18,869 bases of DNA from Gammaproteobacteria bacterium (GTDB lineage Bacteria; Pseudomonadota; Gammaproteobacteria; Enterobacterales; Alteromonadaceae). Below the pieces are notes generated by a model. That model was not told the DNA's origin and searched no databases. It saw nothing but the letters and a program-made list of their open reading frames with translations. Positions 1-8,025 of the stretch are shown here, one piece after another (within the stretch, counting starts at the first letter, position 1; every line of letters begins with the position of its first letter). Location of the stretch: the NCBI GenBank assembly GCA_027484495.1, contig JAIXSW010000195.1, forward strand, positions 1-18,869. The letters run 5' to 3'. The position numbers and the translations under genes are program-made.

Positions 1-1
1 A

Positions 2-55
2 CGACAGTTGTTTTTAGCGGCATTTGTAGCAGCCCAAGCACAGGAGCAGATGTGA
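2..55 (+). CDS. 3' end of an upstream gene (possibly pepP), partial
   Basis: Frame 2 is open from the window edge to a TGA at 53-55 and encodes the last 17 residues of a protein, ending AAQAQEQM. Its final ATG-TGA overlaps the GTG start of ubiH at 52 by three bases, so the two are translationally coupled. In E. coli and relatives the gene before ubiH is pepP (Xaa-Pro aminopeptidase), and that is the likely identity, but these few residues cannot prove it. Confidence 0.5.
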   Translation, partial: RQLFLAAFVAAQAQEQM

Positions 56-1416
56 GTTCAGCCCAAAGCACGGCAAATAACAGTGACAAGCCATTTGATA
101 TGGTGATCGCCGGCGGCGGCATGACCGGCGCCATGCTGGCGCTGCAAATCACCCAGCTGTTGCCGGCCTTGCGCATTGCCATCATTGAACAGCAAAGTGT
201 TGAACAGCAAAGCACCGAGCCGGTAGCCCAACATACCACTAGTTTTGACAGCCGCAGCATTGCGTTATCTGCCGGCAGTGTGGCGTTGTTAGCCAGCTGG
301 GGCCTGTGGCCGCAGTTAAAACCGCATGCCTGTGCTATTGAACATATTCAGGTGTCGGATCGCGGCCATTTTGGTAAAAGCCGGTTAACCGCCACTGAGT
401 TTGGCCGCAGCGCTTTGGGTTATGTTATTGAAATCGAATGGATTGGCCGGCTGTTGTATCAACAGTTACAGCAAGTGCCGGCAACTCAGCTTTGCTGGTT
501 CAGACCGGACCAAATCAGTGCCATCCGCACTGAGCGTGAGCTGCGGCATTTGCAGCTGCAAAGCGGCGCTGAGCTCAGTTGTCGTTTATTAGTGCTGTGC
601 GAAGGCGGGGATTCGCCAAGCCGCGCGCTTGCCGGCATCGATGGTGTGCAACACGATTATCAGCAAAGTGCGCTGATTGCGAATGTAGCAGTCGCTGCGC
701 CGCATCAGGGCAAAGCCTTTGAACGTTTCACTGTTGATGGTCCGCTGGCGTTATTGCCATTAACGCAGCAGCGTTATTCGCTGGTCTGGACTTGTCAGCC
801 AGAGCAGGCCGTAGCACTCAAGGCACTGCCGGAAGCCGAATTTGTTCAGGCGTTGCAGCAGGCGTTTGGCTACAGCGCCGGGACTTTTACCGGTGTGGGT
901 AACCGCGTGGTTTACCCGCTCAAGTTAAAAACCGCAGCAAAAGCCGCCGACCACCGCCTGGTACTCTGCGGCAATAGCCTGCACAACTTACATCCGATTG
1001 CCGGACAAGGTTTTAACTTGGCGCTGCGGGATTTAGATGCGCTGTTGCAGCTGCTGGCGCTGCACACCGACGCTGCTTCGCCCGACGTTGGCGCTGATCT
1101 GCAGGACGCTGGCGCATATGGCTTGACCCGGCAATATCAGCTTCTGCGAAGTGCCGACATGGCGCAGGTGGTGGGTTTTACTGACAGTCTGGTGCGATTA
1201 TTTTCCAACGACAGCAAACTGCTGGCGCTCGGTCGCAGCATTGGCCTTAGCGTATTAAACCAGTGCAACGTATTAAAACAACCCTTTGCCGCGCTGACGA
1301 TGGGGCTATCGCCGCTCGCCAGCCAGCAGCAACAGATCGTGCTGTATCAGCAAACAGCCACTCATGCGGCCTCTTATGAAGCAAAAGGCGCCGCCACCGG
1401 ACATTCATCATGTTAG
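52..1416 (+). CDS. ubiH: UbiH, 2-octaprenyl-6-methoxyphenol hydroxylase
   Basis: FAD-dependent monooxygenase of the UbiH/UbiF/VisC group. It hydroxylates C1 of the ubiquinone precursor 2-polyprenyl-6-methoxyphenol and works in the soluble or peripheral-membrane Ubi complex. Seen: the Rossmann FAD motif GGGMTG at residues 21-26, the UbiH-like FDSRSIAL and VSDRGH segments, and the second FAD motif GNSLHNLHPIAGQGFN at 307-322. E. coli UbiH likewise has GN rather than GD at the start of that motif. The length of 454 aa exceeds the roughly 390 aa of E. coli UbiH; the extra residues lie at the N-terminus, in an insert near residues 47-62 and at a Gln/Ala-rich C-terminus. The GTG start at 52 follows GGAG at 43-46 and overlaps the upstream gene. 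The end overlaps ubiI by 7 bases, so the pair is one operon. Confidence 0.93.
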   Translation: MSSAQSTANNSDKPFDMVIAGGGMTGAMLALQITQLLPALRIAIIEQQSVEQQSTEPVAQHTTSFDSRSIALSAGSVALLASWGLWPQLKPHACAIEHIQVSDRGHFGKSRLTATEFGRSALGYVIEIEWIGRLLYQQLQQVPATQLCWFRPDQISAIRTERELRHLQLQSGAELSCRLLVLCEGGDSPSRALAGIDGVQHDYQQSALIANVAVAAPHQGKAFERFTVDGPLALLPLTQQRYSLVWTCQPEQAVALKALPEAEFVQALQQAFGYSAGTFTGVGNRVVYPLKLKTAAKAADHRLVLCGNSLHNLHPIAGQGFNLALRDLDALLQLLALHTDAASPDVGADLQDAGAYGLTRQYQLLRSADMAQVVGFTDSLVRLFSNDSKLLALGRSIGLSVLNQCNVLKQPFAALTMGLSPLASQQQQIVLYQQTATHAASYEAKGAATGHSSC

Positions 1417-2654
1417 ATACCGATATTCTGATCACCGGCGCCGGCAGTGCTGGCCTGACCCTGGCATTGTTGCTGGCGAAAAATAGCCCGGATTTGCAAA
1501 TCACCGTGCTGGAGCAAGGCCCGGCACCGCAAGCCGGTGCGGTCAGCTTAAGTCGCGTCAGTGCGCTGAATCTGGCGTCGCAGCGCGTGCTCGATAGCCT
1601 CGGCGTCTGGCAATTGTTAAACGCCAAACCGGCCTATCAGCAAATGCAGGTGTGGGAAGCAGATAGCTTTGCCCGCATCGAATTTGCCACCAGCGATTTA
1701 GGTGCACTCGATATTTCCGCCATGACGGGCGATGCGGCGCTCGGTTGGATTGTTGATAACGAAGAACTGCGTGGTTGTTTATATCAACGTGCCCAACAGT
1801 ATCCGAATATCCAATGGAAGTTTGATGCCCGCATCCAGCAAATCAGCGCCAGCGAGCGGCAGAATCTGCTGACGCTTGCCGACGGCAGCGCCTACATCAG
1901 CAAATTGCTGGTTGGGGCCGACGGGGCCAATTCGCAGGTACGCGAGCAGTTAAAAATGCCTTTGGCGTTCTGGGATTACGATCATCATGGTTTAGTCGCC
2001 GTGGTGCGCACCAGCGCGCCGCATCAGGCGACCGCCCGCCAGGTATTTTTGCCGACCGGACCTTTGGCGTTATTGCCACTGGCCGATCCGCATCTTGTTT
2101 CAATTGTCTGGAGTGTGGCGCCGGAGCGCGCGGCCGAGCTGATTGCACTACCTGCTGAACAATTTAATCAGGCGCTGACGGCGGCCAGTCAGTCGGTGCT
2201 CGGTGTGCTCAGCGTGCAGACTGAGCGGCGCAGTTATCCGCTGAAAATGCGTTATGCCAGCCAATGGGTGAAGCATAATGCCGTGCTGGTCGCAGATGCG
2301 GCGCATACCATCCATCCGCTGGCCGGGCAGGGCATGAACCTTGGTCTGATGGATGTTTGTGCATTAGCAGAACTAATAGTACAAAATATCTCCACTGGTC
2401 GAACCTGTAACGAGCAACGCATGCTTAGGCAGTACGAACGCTGGCGTAAAGCCGAGGCGCAACAGATGATTGCGTTGATGGAAGCCTTCAAACGCGGCTT
2501 TATGCTGCAGCATCCGTTGGCCAAGCTGGTACGAGCTGTTGGTATGGCGGCGACCAATCAGCTGGCGCCGGTGAAGCGGCAGCTGCTGGCTGCTGCGCTG
2601 GGTAATCAGGGCGATTTGCCAGCCGTGGCGCGGCCTGGCGTCATCTCGCTGTAA
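1410..2654 (+). CDS. ubiI: UbiI (VisC), 2-octaprenylphenol C5-hydroxylase
   Basis: Second FAD monooxygenase of aerobic ubiquinone synthesis; the family member UbiI adds the C5 hydroxyl to 2-polyprenylphenol. Seen: the dinucleotide motif GAGSAG at residues 10-15, the mid-protein GADGANS motif, WDYDHHGLVAVVRT as in E. coli UbiI, and ADAAHTIHPLAGQGMN from 295. E. coli has GDAAHTIHPLAGQG there, so the first Gly is Ala here. Length is 414 aa against about 400 in E. coli. The ATG at 1410 lies inside the end of ubiH (stop 1414-1416), so translation is probably coupled; no separate promoter is evident. UbiI rather than UbiF is chosen from the close sequence match and the position next to ubiH and gcvT. 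Confidence 0.92.
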   Translation: MLDTDILITGAGSAGLTLALLLAKNSPDLQITVLEQGPAPQAGAVSLSRVSALNLASQRVLDSLGVWQLLNAKPAYQQMQVWEADSFARIEFATSDLGALDISAMTGDAALGWIVDNEELRGCLYQRAQQYPNIQWKFDARIQQISASERQNLLTLADGSAYISKLLVGADGANSQVREQLKMPLAFWDYDHHGLVAVVRTSAPHQATARQVFLPTGPLALLPLADPHLVSIVWSVAPERAAELIALPAEQFNQALTAASQSVLGVLSVQTERRSYPLKMRYASQWVKHNAVLVADAAHTIHPLAGQGMNLGLMDVCALAELIVQNISTGRTCNEQRMLRQYERWRKAEAQQMIALMEAFKRGFMLQHPLAKLVRAVGMAATNQLAPVKRQLLAAALGNQGDLPAVARPGVISL

Positions 2655-2685
2655 CGTTGATCGGTTAGTGCGGTGATAGAGCCTG

Positions 2686-2713
2686 TTTTCGGATTATTAA
2701 ATCTAATCGAAAA
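2686..2713. promoter_or_regulatory. inverted repeat between ubiI and gcvT
   Basis: TTTTCGGATTA at 2686-2696 pairs with TAATCGAAAA at 2704-2713 across a 7-base loop, with one bulged G. It lies 32 bases after ubiI and just before a candidate gcvT promoter. It could be an operator for the gcv operon or a weak terminator for ubiI. There is no downstream T-run, which speaks against a classic terminator. Confidence 0.35.
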
Positions 2714-2721
2714 GGGGCTAT

Positions 2722-2747
2722 TTGACGCTGAGCCCATCAGTTATAAT
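2722..2747 (+). promoter_or_regulatory. candidate sigma-70 promoter of gcvTHP
   Basis: A perfect -10 hexamer TATAAT is at 2742-2747. The nearest -35-like hexamer, TTGACG at 2722-2727, is only 14 bases away, shorter than the usual 16-18, so an activator may be needed. Transcription from here would give a 5' leader of about 120 bases before gcvT. Confidence 0.35.
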
Positions 2748-2750
2748 CCG

Positions 2751-2868
2751 GGCCATCTTTTGGTGGCCAGTCGGTTATAACGGCATCCGCCCGACCTACT
2801 GTGTCACTTTCTGCCCTTACAGGTTTGATACCTAGACAGCCGGCTATGCACCGGCACCAGAGGAAAGT
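2751..2868 (+). promoter_or_regulatory. structured 5' leader of gcvT
   Basis: Two hairpins are visible: GGCCA/TGGCC at 2751-2755 and 2764-2768, and GCCGG/CCGGC at 2839-2843 and 2851-2855. The second ends three bases before the gcvT ribosome binding site AGAGGA (2859-2864) and could affect access to it. I looked for the conserved segments of the tandem glycine riboswitch and did not find them. Confidence 0.3.
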
Positions 2869-2872
2869 ACTG

Positions 2873-3952
2873 ATGGCTCAACAAACTGTGTTATACGCAA
2901 AACATCTGGAAGCTGGCGCAAAAGTGGTTGATTTCAACGGCTGGGACATGCCACTGCACTACGGTTCACAGATTGAAGAGCACCACGCTGTGCGTCAGGA
3001 CGCCGGCATGTTCGACGTGTCACACATGACCATCGTTGACCTCAAAGGCACCCGCACCCGCGAATTCCTGCGTTTCTTATTGGCCAATGACGTGGCCAAA
3101 CTCACAGTCCCTGGCAAAGCCTTATACAGCGGCATGCTGAATGAAGCCGGTGGCGTCATCGACGACTTAATCGTCTACTTCCTGACTGAAGATTTCTTCC
3201 GCTTAGTAGTGAACTCCGCCACCCGCGAAAAAGACTTAGCCTGGATCAACGTACAAGCCAAAGCCTTTGACGTCAGCGTCACTGAGCGTCCTGAATTCGC
3301 GATGATCGCGGTACAAGGCCCGAACGCCAAAGCCAAAGTCGCCACTATCCTGACTGCTGAACAACAAGCTGCTGTTGCTGGCATGAAACCATTCTTTGGT
3401 GTGCAAGCCGGTGATTTATTTATCGCCACCACAGGCTACACCGGTGAAGACGGCTACGAGATTTCTGTACCAGAAGCCCAAGCGGCTGATTTCTGGCAAC
3501 AACTGTTAGATGCGGGTGTAAAACCTGCCGGTTTAGGCGCACGCGACACGCTGCGTTTAGAAGCGGGCATGAACCTGTATGGCCAGGATATGGATGAAAC
3601 CGTATCGCCATTAGCCGCCAACATGGGCTGGACCATCGCCTGGGAACCAAGCGATCGGAACTTCATCGGCCGTGCTGTACTGGAACAACAAAAAGCAGCG
3701 GGTACTGACAAGCTGGTTGGTCTGGTGATGGAACAAAAAGGCGTGTTACGTCATGGTCAGCGCGTCGTCGTTGACGGCGGCGAAGGTGAAATTACTTCAG
3801 GGACTTTTTCACCAACCTTAGGTTATTCTATTGCGATGGCCCGTGTACCGGCTTCGACCGGCGACAGCGCTGAAGTGGACATCCGTGGTAAATTAGTGCC
3901 GGTTAAAGTGGTCAAGCCGTCTTTTGTCCGCATGGGCAAAAAAGTCGTCTAA
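2873..3952 (+). CDS. gcvT: GcvT, aminomethyltransferase (T-protein)
   Basis: T-protein of the glycine cleavage system. It takes the aminomethyl group from lipoyl-GcvH and, with tetrahydrofolate, releases ammonia and forms 5,10-methylene-THF in the cytoplasm. The protein is 359 aa (E. coli 364) and matches it nearly throughout: MAQQT start, YGSQIEEHHAVR, FDVSHMTIVDL, GGVIDDLIVYF near residues 93-103 with the conserved acidic pair, ATTGYTGEDGYEI, and SGTFSPTLGYSIA near the end. The start is the ATG at 2873, eight bases after AGAGGA. The frame is open back to 2801, but that extension matches no family member and has no ribosome binding site. First gene of gcvTHP, 71 bases before gcvH. Confidence 0.96.
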   Translation: MAQQTVLYAKHLEAGAKVVDFNGWDMPLHYGSQIEEHHAVRQDAGMFDVSHMTIVDLKGTRTREFLRFLLANDVAKLTVPGKALYSGMLNEAGGVIDDLIVYFLTEDFFRLVVNSATREKDLAWINVQAKAFDVSVTERPEFAMIAVQGPNAKAKVATILTAEQQAAVAGMKPFFGVQAGDLFIATTGYTGEDGYEISVPEAQAADFWQQLLDAGVKPAGLGARDTLRLEAGMNLYGQDMDETVSPLAANMGWTIAWEPSDRNFIGRAVLEQQKAAGTDKLVGLVMEQKGVLRHGQRVVVDGGEGEITSGTFSPTLGYSIAMARVPASTGDSAEVDIRGKLVPVKVVKPSFVRMGKKVV

Positions 3953-4023
3953 ACTGGCTTTTGCAGAATTTTTTATACAAACACTCAATAAAAAACGTCG
4001 AGTTAGGTCCGAGGAATAATTAA

Positions 4024-4413
4024 ATGAGCAATATCCCTACCGAATTAAAGTATGCATCTTCTCACGAGTGGCTGCGCAGTGAAGGCAACGGTGTGTACAC
4101 CGTAGGTATTACTGAGCACGCTCAGGACCTGCTGGGTGACATGGTATTTGTTGAGCTGCCGGAAGTGGGTGACTCTGTCGCTCAGGGCGACGACGTTGCA
4201 GTCGCTGAATCAGTCAAAGCTGCTTCTGATATCTACGCACCAATCGCCGGTGAAATTCTCGAAGTGAACGAAGCACTGACCGATTCACCAGAGCTGGTCA
4301 ACAGCGCACCATACACTGACGGCTGGATGTTCAAAATCAAAGCGTCCGACGAAGCCGAAGTGGCTGGTCTGTTAGACGCCGCTGGTTACAAAAACGCCAT
4401 CGACGAAGAATAA
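4024..4413 (+). CDS. gcvH: GcvH, glycine cleavage H-protein
   Basis: Lipoyl carrier of the glycine cleavage complex; it shuttles the aminomethyl intermediate between GcvP, GcvT and the L-protein. At 129 aa it has exactly the length of E. coli GcvH. The lipoylation motif ESVKAASD places the modified lysine at residue 65. Also typical are SHEWLR at 13-18, GITEHAQDLLGDMVFVELP at 28-46, and the acidic C-terminus. The start ATG at 4024 is preceded by GAGG at 4011-4014. The gene lies between gcvT (71 bases upstream) and gcvP (171 bases downstream, with a hairpin in the gap). Confidence 0.97.
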   Translation: MSNIPTELKYASSHEWLRSEGNGVYTVGITEHAQDLLGDMVFVELPEVGDSVAQGDDVAVAESVKAASDIYAPIAGEILEVNEALTDSPELVNSAPYTDGWMFKIKASDEAEVAGLLDAAGYKNAIDEE

Positions 4414-4435
4414 GCCAGGCTAAGAGCCAGCGCCG

Positions 4436-4460
4436 CAAAGCCCCGTTTTACGGGGCTTTG
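4436..4460 (+). terminator. strong hairpin between gcvH and gcvP (attenuator or partial terminator)
   Basis: CAAAGCCCCG (4436-4445) and CGGGGCTTTG (4451-4460) form a perfect 10-bp stem with loop TTTTA. The flanking CGCCG and CGGCG can extend it imperfectly. The sequence after it is ATTTAG rather than a T-run, so it may slow or partly stop polymerase, or protect the gcvTH 3' end, and set a gcvP level below gcvTH. Confidence 0.6.
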
Positions 4461-4584
4461 ATTTAGCGGCGGGCACAGCCTTGTGGCCAGCTGGCTGGCC
4501 AACACTGAATTTCGGCCGCCGGTGGCCCAACTGCCACCTGCTGCGTACAAACAGCTTTTAAGTTCACTATCAGGAATCTCAGGC

Positions 4585-7476
4585 ATGACCACTTCAGTCA
4601 AAACCCTGTCGCAACTTGCGAATCACCAAGAATTTATCGCCCGCCACATTGGTCCGGACGCTGAACAGACTCAGGCCATGTTGGCCGAATTAGGTCTGAG
4701 CAGCGTGGAAGAGCTAATCGCTCAGACCGTGCCGGCCGGTATCCGTCTGACCACGCCACTGGCGACAGGCGAAGCAGTTAACGAAGTGGAAGCGCTGTCC
4801 TACTTAAAAGCAGTTGCCAGCAAAAACAAAATCTTCAAATCATACATCGGTATGGGTTACCACCCAACGCACACGCCAAACGTGATTCTGCGTAACGTGC
4901 TGGAAAACCCGGGCTGGTACACGGCGTACACGCCATACCAGCCAGAAATTGCGCAGGGCCGTTTAGAATCCCTGCTGAATTTCCAGCAAGTGTCATTAGA
5001 TTTAACCGGCATGGAACTGGCTTCTGCGTCGCTGCTGGACGAAGCCACAGCTGCTGCTGAAGCGATGGCACTGGCCAAACGCGTCACCAAAAACAAATCC
5101 AATACTTATTTCATCGCTGACGACGTGCATCCGCAAACGATTGACGTGGTGCGGACCCGTGCCGAGATGTTCGGTTTTGACACTGTGGTAGGCCCTGCGG
5201 CAGACGCAGTGAACCACGATGTATTCGGTGCGTTGATCCAGTACCCGTCTACCACAGGCGAAGTACGCAACGATGCGCAGTTAATTGCTGATTTAAAAGC
5301 GAAAAAAGCTGTTGTTGCTGTAGCAACTGACCCAATGGCGCTGTTGCTGTTAAAAGCACCGGGCGAATTAGGCGCTGACGTGGTGTTAGGCTCAGCCCAG
5401 CGTTTTGGTGTGCCAATGGCTTTTGGTGGCCCACACTCAGCATTCTTCGCCACCCGCGACGATTACAAACGCTCGATGCCAGGCCGTATCATCGGTGTGT
5501 CGAAAGATCGCCGCGGTAACCAGGCGCTGCGGATGGCGATGCAAACGCGGGAACAACATATCCGCCGTGAAAAAGCCAACTCCAACATCTGTACTGCACA
5601 GGTGTTACTGGCCAACATGGCGTCTTTCTACTGCGTGTACCACGGCCCGGTTGGCCTGAAAAACATCGCTGAGCGTATTCACCGCTCTGCTGACGTATTC
5701 GCCGCAGGCTTAACGGCCAAAGGCGTTGCGCTGAAACACAACAGCTGGTTCGACACTGTGACGTTTAGCGTGGCAAATCGTGCAGAAGTCATCGCCCGTG
5801 CTGAAGCCGCTGGCGTGAACTTCCGGACTGACTTAGCCGACACTTTAGGCACCAGCTTCAGCGAAGCCACTACTGCTGCTGATATCGCAGAACTGTTTGA
5901 TATCGTCTTCGGTTTGGGCCACGGCCTGGATGTAGCAGCGCTGGACGCGGCTATTGTTGCCAAAGGTTCAAGCTCAATTCCGGCTGATTTAGTGCGTACT
6001 TCCAAGTACTTAACGCACCCGGTATTTAACCAGTATCACAGCGAAACTGAGATGCTGCGTTATATCAAAAAGCTGGAAAACAAAGACTTAGCACTGAACC
6101 ACTCAATGATTTCATTAGGTTCGTGCACGATGAAGTTAAACGCCACTGCCGAAATGATCCCGGTGACCTGGCCAGAATTTGGTGCACTGCACCCGTTCGT
6201 GCCAAAAAATCAAGCCGAAGGTTATTACCAGATGATTGGTGAACTGGCCGACTGGCTGGTCAACATCACTGGTTACGATCAAATGTCGATGCAGCCGAAC
6301 TCAGGCGCGCAAGGCGAATACGCTGGTATGATTGCGATCCGCAAATACCACGAAAGCCGTGGCGAAGGTCACCGCAACATCTGTTTAATTCCGGTGTCTG
6401 CGCACGGTACCAACCCGGCAACTGCCGCGATGGCGAGCTTCGAAGTGGTGCTGGTGGACTGTGACAAGTCTGGCAACATCGATATGGCCGATTTAAAAGC
6501 CAAAGCCGAAGCCGTATCAGACCGCTTAGCCGCGATCATGGTGACATACCCGTCCACGCACGGTGTATTTGAAGAATCCATCCGTGAGCTGTGTGACATC
6601 ATCCACGCCCATGGCGGCCAGGTCTATATGGACGGCGCCAACATGAACGCGCAGGTTGGTGTGACATCACCAGGCTTTATCGGTGCTGACGTATCGCACT
6701 TAAACCTGCACAAAACCTTCTGTATTCCGCACGGCGGTGGCGGCCCTGGCATGGGTCCAATCGGTGTGAAAAAACAGCTGGCGGCATTCCTGCCAAACCA
6801 CGCTGTGGTGAAAATCGAAGACACCGGCGCCAACAACGGCGCAGTATCTGCTGCACCATTCGGTAGCGCCGGCATTCTGCCAATCAGCTGCATGTACATC
6901 AAAATGATGGGCGGCGATGGCTTACGTCAGGCAACCGAAATGGCGATCCTGAACGCGAACTACATGGCAGCCAAGCTCGACCCGATGTTCCCGGTGCTGT
7001 ACAAAGGCACCAATGGTCGCGTTGCGCACGAATGTATTATCGACATGCGTCCACTGAAAGAAGCCACGGGCGTCACCGAAATGGATATCGCCAAGCGTCT
7101 GATGGACTACGGTTTCCACGCACCAACGATGTCATTCCCGGTTGCTGGTACGCTGATGATTGAACCAACCGAATCAGAATCCAAAGCTGAGCTGGACAAG
7201 TTCATCGAAGCGATGACTTCTATCCGCGCTGAAATTGCCAAAGTGGAAGCCGGCGAATGGACCGCGGACAACAGCCCGCTGCACTTCGCGCCGCACACCA
7301 TGGCCGACATTTTCGACGCCGGCTGGGACCGCGCTTACGACCGTCAATACGCCGCGTTCCCAACGCAGTACGTTGCCGACAACAAGTTCTGGCCAACAGT
7401 GACGCGTATCGACGACGTGTACGGCGACCGGAATCTGATGTGTGCATGTCCAAGCCCGGAAGATTACCGCGAGTAA
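4585..7476 (+). CDS. gcvP: GcvP, glycine dehydrogenase (decarboxylating) (P-protein)
   Basis: PLP-dependent P-protein of the glycine cleavage system. It decarboxylates glycine and transfers the aminomethyl group to lipoyl-GcvH. The protein is 963 aa (E. coli 957), fused full length with both halves. The N-terminal half contains FIARHIGPD, ENPGWYTAYTPYQPEIAQGR and MPGRIIGVS. The C-terminal half contains LGSCTMKLNATAEMIP, QPNSGAQGEYAG and the PLP-binding LNLHKTFCIPHGGGGPGMGP with the Schiff-base lysine at residue 710. The end has DDVYGDRNL and CACPS. The ATG at 4585 follows AGGA at 4572-4575 and gives the family N-terminus; an open extension back to 4483 reads through intergenic sequence. Last gene of the operon, followed by a terminator. 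Confidence 0.96.
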   Translation: MTTSVKTLSQLANHQEFIARHIGPDAEQTQAMLAELGLSSVEELIAQTVPAGIRLTTPLATGEAVNEVEALSYLKAVASKNKIFKSYIGMGYHPTHTPNVILRNVLENPGWYTAYTPYQPEIAQGRLESLLNFQQVSLDLTGMELASASLLDEATAAAEAMALAKRVTKNKSNTYFIADDVHPQTIDVVRTRAEMFGFDTVVGPAADAVNHDVFGALIQYPSTTGEVRNDAQLIADLKAKKAVVAVATDPMALLLLKAPGELGADVVLGSAQRFGVPMAFGGPHSAFFATRDDYKRSMPGRIIGVSKDRRGNQALRMAMQTREQHIRREKANSNICTAQVLLANMASFYCVYHGPVGLKNIAERIHRSADVFAAGLTAKGVALKHNSWFDTVTFSVANRAEVIARAEAAGVNFRTDLADTLGTSFSEATTAADIAELFDIVFGLGHGLDVAALDAAIVAKGSSSIPADLVRTSKYLTHPVFNQYHSETEMLRYIKKLENKDLALNHSMISLGSCTMKLNATAEMIPVTWPEFGALHPFVPKNQAEGYYQMIGELADWLVNITGYDQMSMQPNSGAQGEYAGMIAIRKYHESRGEGHRNICLIPVSAHGTNPATAAMASFEVVLVDCDKSGNIDMADLKAKAEAVSDRLAAIMVTYPSTHGVFEESIRELCDIIHAHGGQVYMDGANMNAQVGVTSPGFIGADVSHLNLHKTFCIPHGGGGPGMGPIGVKKQLAAFLPNHAVVKIEDTGANNGAVSAAPFGSAGILPISCMYIKMMGGDGLRQATEMAILNANYMAAKLDPMFPVLYKGTNGRVAHECIIDMRPLKEATGVTEMDIAKRLMDYGFHAPTMSFPVAGTLMIEPTESESKAELDKFIEAMTSIRAEIAKVEAGEWTADNSPLHFAPHTMADIFDAGWDRAYDRQYAAFPTQYVADNKFWPTVTRIDDVYGDRNLMCACPSPEDYRE

Positions 7477-7518
7477 AATCGTAGTTGTCAGTTGCCCTTA
7501 GGCTCTGAAATTGATTGG

Positions 7519-7545
7519 AAAACCCGCCATTTGGCGGGTTTTTTA
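7519..7545 (+). terminator. rho-independent terminator of gcvTHP
   Basis: AAAACCCGCC (7519-7528) pairs with GGCGGGTTTT (7533-7542) across the loop ATTT, and the T-run continues to 7544. It starts 43 bases after the gcvP stop. The A-run on the other side makes it potentially bidirectional. Confidence 0.9.
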
Positions 7546-7566
7546 TTATTGGTTGATTTTTCGTTG

Positions 7567-7591
7567 GTAGGGGCGGGTCTTGCACCCGCCC
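7567..7591 (+). repeat. REP-like element: GTAG head plus perfect hairpin
   Basis: GTAG at 7567-7570 is followed at once by a perfect 8-bp stem, GGGCGGGT (7571-7578) and ACCCGCCC (7584-7591), loop CTTGC. A GTAG-type tetranucleotide at the foot of a GC-rich hairpin is the form of REP sequences moved by RAYT (TnpA-REP) transposases. Only one copy occurs in the window and no RAYT gene is present, so the assignment rests on form alone. Confidence 0.45.
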
Positions 7592-7648
7592 ACATTTGTT
7601 GAACACGACAAATTTAGAGGGAAACTGGTGTTAAACACTAATGAAAAG

Positions 7649-7674
7649 AGGCGAACTTAAGCTCGCCTTTTTTT
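7649..7674 (+). terminator. second rho-independent terminator
   Basis: AGGCGA (7649-7654) pairs with TCGCCT (7663-7668), with the palindrome CTTAAG in the loop, followed by an unbroken T-run to 7674. An A-run precedes the stem. Together with the terminator at 7519 it insulates the cassette region from gcvP transcription, so the first cassette probably depends on another promoter. Confidence 0.8.
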
Positions 7675-7970
7675 GTGTCCGAATCAACCCCGGTCGTTCA
7701 GTAAAAAACTCATCGCAAATTGTAGTGTTCTAGTAAATCAAGACACTAGGCTAGGTGGCTTTGTTCGGGCAGTTCGCTGCTCGGGTAAAGTGCGAACGAA
7801 AATTGCGTTCTTCGTTTCCCTTCTGGTAGTTTGTTGTTCACTAACCATTTACAGGTTCCGCAAAGCACTTTTTGGCAGCCAAGCTGCAAAAATCAGCTGT
7901 TTGCGGAGTAAGCTTCAAATTCGCACGTCTGGCGTTGTTTGTGTTTTCGCGTTGTCCTTGAGCGGGCGTA
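7675..7970. other. gene-free leader segment at the left end of the array
   Basis: This 296-base stretch holds no convincing gene. The open frame across it has no family resemblance, no ribosome binding site, and runs through an attC-like sequence. It contains a long imperfect hairpin at 7858-7906: CCGCAAA/TTTGCGG outside, TTTTT/AAAAA in the middle, GCAGC/GCTGC around loop CAA. It is where attI and the divergent integrase gene would be expected, but I see neither. Confidence 0.5.
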
Positions 7971-8011
7971 GCGACGCTCAACAAGGTTCGCGCGTGCGCT
8001 CAACGTTGGGA
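7971..8011 (+). other. right half of an attC-like site, left border of the array
   Basis: An R' box GTTGGGA is at 8005-8011, with the cut expected after G8005. The 30 bases at 7971-8000 share the core GGTTCGCGCG and TGCGCT with three later attC sites of the array. A clear R'' partner box upstream is not found, so the left arm is degenerate or replaced. Confidence 0.5.
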
Positions 8012-8025
8012 CCAATGGAGGCCTT

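Noticed and set aside
2655..2872. Glycine riboswitch upstream of gcvT
   Set aside because: The conserved aptamer core segments are not visible by eye; only unrelated hairpins are seen.
4483..4584. N-terminal extension of GcvP
   Set aside because: It would add 34 residues not found in the family, lacks a ribosome binding site, and overlaps intergenic sequence beside the hairpin.
7477..8025. Possible integrase (intI) gene or pseudogene
   Set aside because: Neither strand shows tyrosine recombinase motifs, and the segment is too short and stop-rich for a 320-residue gene or a recognisable remnant.
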